This document shows, one piece after another, positions 25,386 through 32,870 of a DNA stretch of 64,000 nt (position 1 is the first letter of the stretch; every line of letters begins with the position of its first letter). The notes under the pieces were generated by a model. The model was not told the DNA's origin. It saw nothing but the letters and a program-made list of their open reading frames with translations, and searched no databases. The position numbers were made by a program, and so were the translations under genes. The DNA comes from JAVBJN01 sp031546985 (GTDB lineage: Bacteria > Bacteroidota > Bacteroidia > Chitinophagales > Chitinophagaceae), in assembly GCA_031546985.1 (NCBI GenBank), contig JAVBJN010000071.1, forward strand, positions 67,122 through 131,121, given 5' to 3'.

Positions 25386-27059
25386 ATGATGATGAGAAAA
25401 CGATTGCCTGGAATACTTTTTGGGCTGGGCATACTTATTTGTTTACTGCAGATTTTTGTTCCTGATTATTTTGTGACCGGCGATGGGCCTGTGCATGTGT
25501 ACAATTCGAAAATCCTTTCTGATCTGTGGCAGGATCGGGATACTTCTTTCTGGCTCAAATATTACACGCCTAATACACAGATGTCTCCTAACTGGAGTAC
25601 ACATATTGTGCTGGCTTTTCTCATGCGTTTCTTTTCCGGTGCCATGGCCGAAAAAATATTTCTGGCTGCTTATGCGGTAGTGTTTACCACAGGATTTGCT
25701 TTTTTATGTAAAAAACTAAACCCGGCATCCGGCAAATACTTTCCGTTGGTCGGATTCCTGTTTGTATTTACCCATCCTCTGATAAAAGGCTTTTTCAATT
25801 TTTCGATGAGCATAGCCATCGGAGTGTGGGTCATCTGGAGCTTTCTTACACTACTCGAAAAGCGAAGCTGGCCCAACATCCTTCTTTTCGCTTTCCTTTC
25901 GGTGCTTTGTTTTTTAACACATGGCATGGGCTGGCTATATGCAACAATGTTATGCGGCATTATCTTACTGTTCCAGGCTTTCAGGGCCGAAAACCGCAAT
26001 AGGAATCTATTAATTATTACCATTATTTTCCTTTTGGTTAACCTACCGCTGGTGTCCTCACTATACCGTTTTATGGCCAGTGCAGATGGTTTGGGCATAC
26101 AGCTGTCTTTCGATCCGGAGCGTCTTGAAACACTGCCCTACCTCGAGACACTGATCAACAGAAGCAGCCGCGAAGATTTCTGGGTAGCTTTTGCAGGCAT
26201 CATATTACTCCTTGCAACCATCCCGGCCCTTTTCAGAGCAGGTAAAAAACTACCATACCGATACCTGGCATTAGTGGTTACATTACTAGTATTCTTAGCC
26301 ATATTCCTTTTCTTTCCCAACTGGTTCAACCAGGGAGGGCTGTTTACCATGCGCGCGCAATTGCTGTTTTTCATATGCTGTGCAATGCTGATCTGCGCTT
26401 CGGGCTTAAAGAAGAGCCTTAAAAATGGTATAGGTCTTACGTTATTTTCGGTGTACCTGATTTTAAGCAGCTTCCGCTCAAGCGGTATTATGGCTGCCAG
26501 CGATGGCGTAGCAGACTGGCTCTCGGCCAGTGATCACATTCCTGCTTACAGCATAGTACTTCCATTAAGTTTCAACCATAATGGGCAAACCTCCAATGGC
26601 CTTCAAATTACCGACCGCAATTGGTTATTTATGCACGCATCCGAATACATGGGCGCTCAAAAACCGCTTATTATGCTGGACAACTATGAAGCGAATACGA
26701 GCTATTTTCCTTTAAAATGGGTTCCGGACATTAATCCATTCGCCCATTTAAGCGCGCATGAAACGATCGAAGGCCAACCACCCTTTGCCGCCATTGAGGC
26801 ATACCGTGATCTTCACAACACCACCATCGACTATATTGCCCTTTGGTGTTACGACGCTACCTTCCTCAACCAAGGGCATACCCGCGAGCTCATGGACCAG
26901 GTGCACCGCAACTACAACCTTATTTACACTTCACCATCAAAGCGCACATTGCTCTACGAGAAGAAACCCATTATTGTACAGCAGCCGCTACCAATACCAA
27001 ATACAACACCGGGCAAAATCATTTCAGACGAAACGCTAAAACTCCTCAATGGAGAATAG
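25386..27059 (+). CDS. Polytopic membrane protein, GT-C glycosyltransferase-like
   Basis: A 557-residue protein with about ten hydrophobic helices in the first 370 residues and a soluble C-terminal domain of about 180 residues. Right after helix 1 is FVTGDGPVHVYNSKIL. An acidic motif in the first external loop is what GT-C glycosyltransferases (dolichyl- or undecaprenyl-phosphate-sugar dependent) use as catalytic base. Helix-rich layout and length fit that fold, but no named family is certain. The frame is open to a TTG at 25365 inside the terminator's T run. The ATG trio at 25386-25394 is the real start. It stands alone and is followed by a repeat-rich gap. Confidence 0.7.
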   Translation: MMMRKRLPGILFGLGILICLLQIFVPDYFVTGDGPVHVYNSKILSDLWQDRDTSFWLKYYTPNTQMSPNWSTHIVLAFLMRFFSGAMAEKIFLAAYAVVFTTGFAFLCKKLNPASGKYFPLVGFLFVFTHPLIKGFFNFSMSIAIGVWVIWSFLTLLEKRSWPNILLFAFLSVLCFLTHGMGWLYATMLCGIILLFQAFRAENRNRNLLIITIIFLLVNLPLVSSLYRFMASADGLGIQLSFDPERLETLPYLETLINRSSREDFWVAFAGIILLLATIPALFRAGKKLPYRYLALVVTLLVFLAIFLFFPNWFNQGGLFTMRAQLLFFICCAMLICASGLKKSLKNGIGLTLFSVYLILSSFRSSGIMAASDGVADWLSASDHIPAYSIVLPLSFNHNGQTSNGLQITDRNWLFMHASEYMGAQKPLIMLDNYEANTSYFPLKWVPDINPFAHLSAHETIEGQPPFAAIEAYRDLHNTTIDYIALWCYDATFLNQGHTRELMDQVHRNYNLIYTSPSKRTLLYEKKPIIVQQPLPIPNTTPGKIISDETLKLLNGE

Positions 27060-27553
27060 GAGTAATGTGCTAATGAGGAAATGGAGGAAGGACTTATGGG
27101 GGAATGCACTAATGGAGAAATATGTAAATGTGCCAATGGATAATGGCAAAATGAAACGAGGGCTATATGAGCGTAGCGAATCTCCGCTGTGTCGCCGTAC
27201 CGCTGTGAGCCATTTTTGACGTGAATAGTGAATGGGGAATAGTGAAGAGGGGACTCCTTGCGCCTTTGTTCGTGCTCCCCGCGTCCTTGCGTGAAGCCCA
27301 CTCTCATTTGCCGTGCCGCCGTGAGCCATTTTTGACGTGGATGGTGAATAGTGAACTCATTGCGTCATTACATGCAACTTATTGGAATCCCCGCTGTGTC
27401 GCCGTGTCGCTGCGCTGCCGTGAGAAGTGAAAAGTCAATAGTGAGATATGAATAGTGAACAAGAGCTTCTTTGCGCCTTTACGTGAAACCTTATCGCATT
27501 CGCTGCGTCGTTGCGCCGCTGTGAGTAATTATTATCAGTATTACTGCCAATGG
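27060..27553. repeat. Degenerate intergenic repeat tract
   Basis: About 490 bases without a gene, built from recurring phrases. The phrase gtgaatagtgaa recurs at about 27221, 27344 and 27450. A 45-base unit with gtgagccatttttgacgtg occurs at 27185-27232 and 27307-27355. cgctgtgtcgccgt occurs at 27185 and 27395. Phrases of the form ttgcgccttt-cgtgaa occur at about 27258 and 27473. Similar gene-free tracts are known from other Bacteroidota genomes. Reading frames through it are low-quality and not genes. Confidence 0.65.
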
Positions 27554-28465
27554 CTAACCCAACAGCTCTGCCGCCGCTTTAAAGGTGTTACAGTGCGCCC
27601 TCACAATATCATTTACATTAGGAGAGTAACCACCACCCATTGCTGTAGCTACCGGAATGCCTCGCTTCATGCAATGTTCAAAAACTATGGTATCGCGGTT
27701 GCGGCACCCCTCAGCAGTCATCTTTAATTTCCCAAACTTATCGGTGTGCAATACATCTACACCAGACAGGTAACAAACCAGGTCTGGCTTTTCTTTATCC
27801 AGCAGTTGGGGCAAATGGGTTTGCAAAAGATTCAGGTAAGTATTATCATCCGTACCATCCAGCAGCGGTATATCCAGATCGGACATTTCTTTATGAAAAG
27901 GATAGTTGTGTGCGCCGTGCATACTAAAAGTAAACACCTGGCTGTTGCCTTCGAAAATAGCAGCCGTACCATTGCCCTGGTGCACATCCAGGTCTACAAT
28001 AAGCGCTTTGGAGATTTTGTTTTGCCGGAGCAGGTAATTCACCGCTACCGCAAAATCGTTGAGCAGGCAAAAACCCTCGCCACGGTTGTAAAAAGCATGG
28101 TGTGTGCCTCCCGCTACGTTTAGCGCAATGCCCCCATGCTGCAGCACATGCTCGGCACAGTCTATGGTACCCTGGCAAAGCATCATTTCGCGCGTTACCA
28201 ATTGCTCGCTTAGCGGAAAACCGATTTTACGCATACTGCGGGCATCCAGCGTCTGGTTAAGCAAGTGGCCCAGGTATTCGTCGCAGTGGGTATACAAAGC
28301 CCATTCTTGGGGCAGGTATTGCGGCGCATGAAGGTTCTTTTCGGAGATTACCCCTTCGTAGATGAGCTGTTCGGGAATAAGCTCATATTTCAACATCGGA
28401 AAACGGTGCCCCTCCGGTAAAGGATGCGCGTAAATAGGATCAAAGGAAACAAACAACTCTGCCAT
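27554..28465 (-). CDS. Histone-deacetylase-family (AcuC/HDAC-like) hydrolase
   Basis: The 303-residue zinc amidohydrolase has the full HDAC active site. It shows GGTHHAFYNRGEGFC with H122-H123, the ligands D160 and H162 in VDLDVHQGNGTA, D237 in YLSGVDVL, and the transition-state Tyr Y280 in MGGGYS. Bacterial members deacetylate acetyl-lysine proteins (AcuC) or acetylpolyamines. Which applies here is not readable. It lies 23 bases downstream of a periplasmic binding protein gene in the same direction, so the two may share a transcript. Confidence 0.92.
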   Translation of the reverse strand: MAELFVSFDPIYAHPLPEGHRFPMLKYELIPEQLIYEGVISEKNLHAPQYLPQEWALYTHCDEYLGHLLNQTLDARSMRKIGFPLSEQLVTREMMLCQGTIDCAEHVLQHGGIALNVAGGTHHAFYNRGEGFCLLNDFAVAVNYLLRQNKISKALIVDLDVHQGNGTAAIFEGNSQVFTFSMHGAHNYPFHKEMSDLDIPLLDGTDDNTYLNLLQTHLPQLLDKEKPDLVCYLSGVDVLHTDKFGKLKMTAEGCRNRDTIVFEHCMKRGIPVATAMGGGYSPNVNDIVRAHCNTFKAAAELLG

Positions 28466-28488
28466 GGGGCAATACTTTCTGAAACAGG

Positions 28489-29754
28489 TTAGTTTACAAT
28501 GTTGCGTACGCCATTGTTGTATTGCTTCATAAACAGGCGGTTGTTCATAAAATAGCGAAACTCTCCGTTTTCTATCACCGGGCGAATGCGGTATTCGGTA
28601 AGAATGCCTTTTTTATAGTCGCGGTAGTCTTTGTTGAAATACACCCCATTTTCTTTTAGCAGGCGGGCATAATACATCATGGTTTCAAACCCGATATAAG
28701 CCTGGTTGGCAGGCCAGGAGCCATATTGTTTCTTATACTTAGCCCGGAAATCGGCATTGTTCATGGTATTGTAGTTTTCGTACAAGGGCGTGGTATAATA
28801 CACGAAAATATTGTTCTGCGTAGTAGTCTTGTTCTGAAATTCGAGCTCCATCCCTTCCCAGGTGGGCATACCAAAAACATGCACGCTCAAACTATCGCCC
28901 ATACCATTCAGGCGGCGTAGAATATCTTTGGATGTTTTCAGATCCAGCACCGGCACAAACACCACATTATCATCTTCGGGATCGAATTTGTCCTTCAGCA
29001 CTTCGGCAGTAAGTTCGGGGCTGTACTCCAGCTCTTCGATTACCGGGTTTTTCTTTACCGCTTCTTTAAAGTATTTGATAGCGGTTTCGTCCAGCTGCAC
29101 ATTCTTACGCTTGATGATCCAGATTTTCTGGTTCCTGAATTTGTCGCCAATATATTCGCGCACGGCTTCGCAATGCTCGGTAAGGCGTGGGTGCAGAATG
29201 GTAAAATAAGGATTGAAAAACATGCCTCCATCCTGTGGCGACACTGCGGACACGAAGTTGATGCGCTGCTTTTGCGCATAACCCGCCAGGTCTGCCACCT
29301 CATCGGCATTAACAGCGCCTATGAGTAGATCCATATTTTGCAGCGCGCCATTCTTAACCAGCGCGGCTATATTCTTGTACTTGTCTTTGCTATCGTAAAC
29401 ATACAGGTCGATGGGCATTTTGGTTTTGTTCAAACTATCTACCGCCAGCATCATACCCTGGTAAAACTCCAGGCCCGGATACACATATTTGGGCAATTGA
29501 ATGCGGGGCAGATTGCCGCCACGAAATACCGAATCGAGATAGAACGGAATAAAGGCTGCTACTTTGTAGCGTGGCTTAAAAACGGTTTTGGGATAAATGG
29601 GATCTTTGGGTGTAAACCAATCTGCCGGACGCAACACGATTTTATTGCTCTGCGCGTTGTTAATATCCTGCAAGTCATCATCATTCTGCGCCTGCATTTG
29701 CGTGGCGCTTCCTAATAAAGCGAATAAACATACCCATTTAAAGATCCTGCTCAT
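28489..29754 (-). CDS. Periplasmic amino-acid-binding-fold (LivJ/LpoA-like) protein
   Basis: The 421-residue exported protein has a signal peptide (SRIFKWVCLFALLGSATQMQA). After an acidic linker it has a type I periplasmic-binding fold: YKVAAFIPFYLDSVF, then GLEFYQGMMLAVDSLNK, DLLIGAVNADEVADLAGYAQ, and a second lobe ending QAYIGFETMMYYARLL. ABC permease genes are absent nearby. In Bacteroidota such proteins often stand next to guaA, as here, and may be cell-envelope factors like LpoA rather than transport receptors. No LysM domain is visible in this copy. Confidence 0.75.
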   Translation of the reverse strand: MSRIFKWVCLFALLGSATQMQAQNDDDLQDINNAQSNKIVLRPADWFTPKDPIYPKTVFKPRYKVAAFIPFYLDSVFRGGNLPRIQLPKYVYPGLEFYQGMMLAVDSLNKTKMPIDLYVYDSKDKYKNIAALVKNGALQNMDLLIGAVNADEVADLAGYAQKQRINFVSAVSPQDGGMFFNPYFTILHPRLTEHCEAVREYIGDKFRNQKIWIIKRKNVQLDETAIKYFKEAVKKNPVIEELEYSPELTAEVLKDKFDPEDDNVVFVPVLDLKTSKDILRRLNGMGDSLSVHVFGMPTWEGMELEFQNKTTTQNNIFVYYTTPLYENYNTMNNADFRAKYKKQYGSWPANQAYIGFETMMYYARLLKENGVYFNKDYRDYKKGILTEYRIRPVIENGEFRYFMNNRLFMKQYNNGVRNIVN

Positions 29755-29874
29755 AAATACAATTTTCCGTTAGTTGATTGTTGATTGACGGCGTTAAATT
29801 AACCAATACTCCACAGAATCGCACATAATTACCTCAATCCAATGCTATATTAGCAAATCCTGTTCCTGAAAATA

Positions 29875-29908
29875 CAAACACCAACCGATTTTATCCTGTT
29901 GGTGTTTG
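29875..29908 (-). terminator. Terminator of guaA
   Basis: An 11-bp stem caaacaccaac and its complement with a 12-base loop, 19 bases past the guaA stop. The minus-strand tail tattttc is moderately T-rich. Confidence 0.8.
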
Positions 29909-29926
29909 TTATAAGATGCTCTAATA

Positions 29927-31468
29927 TTATTCCCACTCAATGGTTGCAGGAGGTTTGGAGCTGATGTCGTACACCACTCTGTTGATGCCTCTTACCTTAT
30001 TGATAATCTCGTTACTGATGTGTGCGAGAAACTGGTAAGGAAGGTGCGCCCAATCGGCGGTCATACCATCTACAGAAGTTACCGCTCTGAGTGCGAGGGT
30101 ATACTCGTAAGTCCGCTCATCGCCCATTACACCTACACTCTGCACCGGCAGTAGAATAGCGCCGGCCTGCCATACCTGGTCGTACAGTTCCCAATCGCGA
30201 AGACCGTTAATATAAATGGCATCAGCTTCCTGCAACATTTTAGCTTTGTCGGCAGTTACCTCGCCCAGGATGCGGATACCCAGACCCGGACCCGGGAAAG
30301 GATGGCGTTTCAGGAAAATTTCGTCTACTCCAATCTCTTTACCCACCCGACGTACTTCGTCTTTAAACAAACTGCGCAATGGCTCTACCAGTTGCATGTT
30401 CATTTTCTCTGGCAAGCCGCCTACGTTGTGGTGCGATTTAATGGTAGCAGATGGTCCGTTTACAGACATAGACTCAATTACATCGGGGTAAATGGTACCC
30501 TGACCTAAGAAACTAATGTCGGTAAGCAGTGTAGCTTCTTCCTGGAACACGTCGATAAACAGGCGGCCAATCACTTTACGTTTAGCTTCGGGATCGGTTA
30601 CACCTGCCAGTTCTTTATAAAAAGTAGCGCTGGCGTCTACACCTTTAATATTCAATCCCAGGTGTTTGTAGGCATCCAGTACTTGTGCAAATTCGTCTTT
30701 GCGAAGCAGCCCGTTGTCTACAAAAATGCAGAACAGGTTAGCGCCAATCGCTTTATGTACCAGCATAGCCGCTACGGTAGAGTCTACCCCACCGCTCAGC
30801 GCCATGATGGCTCTTTTATCGCCTACCTGTTGTTTGATGCGCTCTACGGTTTCTTTTACAAAAGCCGAAGGCGTCCAGTCCTGCGTAAATCCGCAGATAT
30901 CGATCAGGAAATTTTTGATGATTTGTTTACCTTCTGTAGAGTGGGTTACCTCCGGGTGGAACTGTAACGCAAACAATGGGTTAGGGCAAACGTTGCCTAC
31001 GCTTTTGAAAGCGGCAACAGGAATATTTTCGGTAGTAGCTATTACTTCAAATCCTTCTGGCAGGCGGGTAATGGTATCGCCGTGGCTCATCCAAACCTGG
31101 CTGCCATCGGTTACTGCAGCCAGCAAACCTTCTTCTTTGTTTACTTTGCTCATGTGCGCGCGGCCATACTCGCGTGAGTTGCTGCGGGCCACTTCGCCAC
31201 CAAAGCTCTGGGCCATCAGCTGTGCACCGTAGCACACACCCAATACCGGTACTTTAGCCGCCAGCTCGCGGATGTCTATTTTAGGAGCGTTAGGATCGTT
31301 TACAGAAAACGGGCTGCCGGATAAGATTACACCCTTCACGCTCTCATCGAACTGAATGGGTTTCAGGCAGGGCTGGATTTCACAATATATGTTAAGCTCA
31401 CGTACACAACGGGCAATGAGTTGTGTAAACTGGGAACCAAAGTCGAGAATGATAACTTTTTCCGTCAT
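29927..31468 (-). CDS. guaA: GMP synthase (glutamine-hydrolysing)
   Basis: It converts XMP to GMP with ATP and glutamine. The class I amidotransferase domain (1 to about 190) has the nucleophile Cys in VLGVCYGAQLMAQ and the His-Glu pair in ALQFHPEVTHS. The ATP-pyrophosphatase domain has the P-loop ALSGGVDSTVAAML. The C-terminal dimerisation domain ends KPPATIEWE. 513 residues is normal. A consensus -7 box lies only eight bases before the ATG, so the mRNA leader appears extremely short. Confidence 0.98.
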   Translation of the reverse strand: MTEKVIILDFGSQFTQLIARCVRELNIYCEIQPCLKPIQFDESVKGVILSGSPFSVNDPNAPKIDIRELAAKVPVLGVCYGAQLMAQSFGGEVARSNSREYGRAHMSKVNKEEGLLAAVTDGSQVWMSHGDTITRLPEGFEVIATTENIPVAAFKSVGNVCPNPLFALQFHPEVTHSTEGKQIIKNFLIDICGFTQDWTPSAFVKETVERIKQQVGDKRAIMALSGGVDSTVAAMLVHKAIGANLFCIFVDNGLLRKDEFAQVLDAYKHLGLNIKGVDASATFYKELAGVTDPEAKRKVIGRLFIDVFQEEATLLTDISFLGQGTIYPDVIESMSVNGPSATIKSHHNVGGLPEKMNMQLVEPLRSLFKDEVRRVGKEIGVDEIFLKRHPFPGPGLGIRILGEVTADKAKMLQEADAIYINGLRDWELYDQVWQAGAILLPVQSVGVMGDERTYEYTLALRAVTSVDGMTADWAHLPYQFLAHISNEIINKVRGINRVVYDISSKPPATIEWE

Positions 31469-31475
31469 AGTGGTG

Positions 31476-31506
31476 CAAAAGTAGTAACTAAATGGCGTTA
31501 TTTAAA
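31476..31506 (-). promoter_or_regulatory. Promoter of guaA, very close to the start codon
   Basis: On the minus strand TACTTTTG (31476-31483) matches TAnnTTTG. TTTA (31503-31506) lies at the exact 19-base spacing. With the usual distance from the -7 box, transcription would begin zero to three bases before the ATG at 31468. Confidence 0.65.
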
Positions 31507-31555
31507 AAATCAGGGCAAATCCTGGTGCGCATTTTCTGTTGAGGAAGCAGCAGAT

Positions 31556-31583
31556 ACGAAAAACGGGCCCGTAAAGGCCCGCT
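31556..31583 (-). terminator. Terminator of the lipoprotein gene
   Basis: On the minus strand the stem cgggcc/ggcccg is followed by gtttttcg, right after the stop codon. Confidence 0.8.
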
Positions 31584-31588
31584 GTTCA

Positions 31589-32299
31589 TTATCGTGTTAA
31601 GGTGCTGGTACAGTTGTCGTGTCCACCGCCCTGGTATTGCCTGTAAAAAGACAAGGTGATGGAATTATCGGTGTACTGCCCCGTGCCCGACAAACCAACT
31701 GTGCCGGAGTTGATGGTTTGGCTGGGAATAGTTAAGGTATGGTTTACCGAGTCTACCGTAATTTCTACATCATTGCCATACATAAACGATTGCAACACCA
31801 TTCTGTTGGGATATAACTGGTGTTTCATTACCAGCGCACCAGTAGAGGTATTGCTGCAACTGCTGCTTATGGTATAAAAACCCGCCATACGATCGAGCAG
31901 GTTGGCAAACTGTACCACTTTTATGTTGCAATCATAGCTTTTGGTAGCGCCACTATTACCCGTCAATACAATCTTGGTCGGATAGCTGCCTATAGCCATA
32001 TTGCTGGCTTTAAATGTAAGCATGCTGGTAAAGGTAGGCGTGCCACTCGCAGGATTAATATCGCAGGTAATGCCGGCGGGCAATCCGGTTACGCTTACTT
32101 TCACATTTTCCTGCACAGTGCCTTTCAACTCTACCAATACGCCCAGTGCCGCGGTACCTGTGCGCTCTATCGTAACATCGGTAACGCCATTGGCTATAAA
32201 GCTGGTTTCTGCAGCCGGTGTGGTATGTTTATTATCTTTTTTGCTGCAGGCGGCCATCAACATGATACCTGTAAATCCGAAAAGGAAAAGTTTTTTCAT
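31589..32299 (-). CDS. Hypothetical lipoprotein
   Basis: A 236-residue exported lipoprotein with signal KKLFLFGFTGIMLMAACSKKD, in which LMAAC is the lipobox. After a short linker comes an immunoglobulin-like segment (about 45-130) resembling domains found in Bacteroidota surface proteins (VSVTGLPAGITCDINPASGT). A C-terminal region of about 100 residues has four Cys and many Ser/Thr/Gly beta strands. I do not recognise a named family. The frame opens at 32341, but the ATG at 32299 starts the signal peptide. It is transcribed in the same direction as the DUF3467 gene but after a long hairpin. Confidence 0.75.
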   Translation of the reverse strand: MKKLFLFGFTGIMLMAACSKKDNKHTTPAAETSFIANGVTDVTIERTGTAALGVLVELKGTVQENVKVSVTGLPAGITCDINPASGTPTFTSMLTFKASNMAIGSYPTKIVLTGNSGATKSYDCNIKVVQFANLLDRMAGFYTISSSCSNTSTGALVMKHQLYPNRMVLQSFMYGNDVEITVDSVNHTLTIPSQTINSGTVGLSGTGQYTDNSITLSFYRQYQGGGHDNCTSTLTR

Positions 32300-32389
32300 C
32301 TGGTGTTTTTTTCGAATAACGAAGATATTAAACGGCAGCATTCAATCAATTCCCTTCACCAAGCATTAAGAATATTTTAAGCTTATAAC

Positions 32390-32431
32390 GGAAGCAGCCG
32401 TTCCTGCATTACTGCGGGAACGGCTGCTTCC
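32390..32431 (-). terminator. Long hairpin after the DUF3467 gene
   Basis: Stem ggaagcagccgttcc and its complement (15 bp, extendable by three pairs with one mismatch) with a small loop. The tail has no good T run on either strand. Its core resembles the hairpin at 57043-57080. Confidence 0.7.
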
Positions 32432-32457
32432 AATGTGTTTTAGGTACATTCAGTGTC

Positions 32458-32766
32458 TTACGCCTGAGCGGTAGGACCACCAAAGTTCATTGGCATATTC
32501 ACTTTATCGTCTTCTTTGATTACACCGTTGGTAGACTCAAAACGTTTAACGTTTTCGATGAGTGCACGCATCAGGCGTTTAGCGTGTGCAGGTGTCATAA
32601 TTACACGGCTTTTTACACGTGCTTTAGGCACACCGGGCATTACGTTTATGAAATCCAGTACAAATTCGGCGTTTGAATGAGTGATAACGGCCAGGTTAGC
32701 GTAGGTACCATCTGCCATGTCTTCGGTCAACTCAATGTTCAGTTGATTTTGATCTTGATTTTCCAT
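32458..32766 (-). CDS. DUF3467 domain protein
   Basis: A 102-residue cytoplasmic protein with the DUF3467 pattern: QLNIELTEDMADGTYANLAVI, then HSNAEFVLDFINVMPGVPKARVKSRVIMTP and HAKRLMRALIENVKRFE. The frame opens at a GTG (32784), but the ATG at 32766 (MENQDQNQLN) fits family members better. The family is common in Bacteroidota, frequently just after rpoC, and its function is unknown. A strong terminator separates it from rpoC here, so it probably has its own promoter. Confidence 0.88.
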   Translation of the reverse strand: MENQDQNQLNIELTEDMADGTYANLAVITHSNAEFVLDFINVMPGVPKARVKSRVIMTPAHAKRLMRALIENVKRFESTNGVIKEDDKVNMPMNFGGPTAQA

Positions 32767-32820
32767 TGCTTCAAAATTTTCCACGTTAATGTTTTAATAC
32801 TTTTTGGAATAAGTTTCTTT

Positions 32821-32857
32821 AAACAACCAGCCCCTGAATGTTCAGGGGCTGGTGTTT
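32821..32857 (-). terminator. Terminator of rpoBC
   Basis: A 12-bp stem accagcccctga with a 4-base loop, extended by aaac/gttt pairs, lies 14 bases past the rpoC stop. The minus-strand tail is gtttaaag. Confidence 0.88.
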
Positions 32858-32870
32858 GCAAGATATACTT

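Noticed and set aside
27060..27553. CRISPR array
   Set aside because: The repeats are degenerate, of unequal length and unequal spacing, with no uniform spacers and no cas genes nearby.
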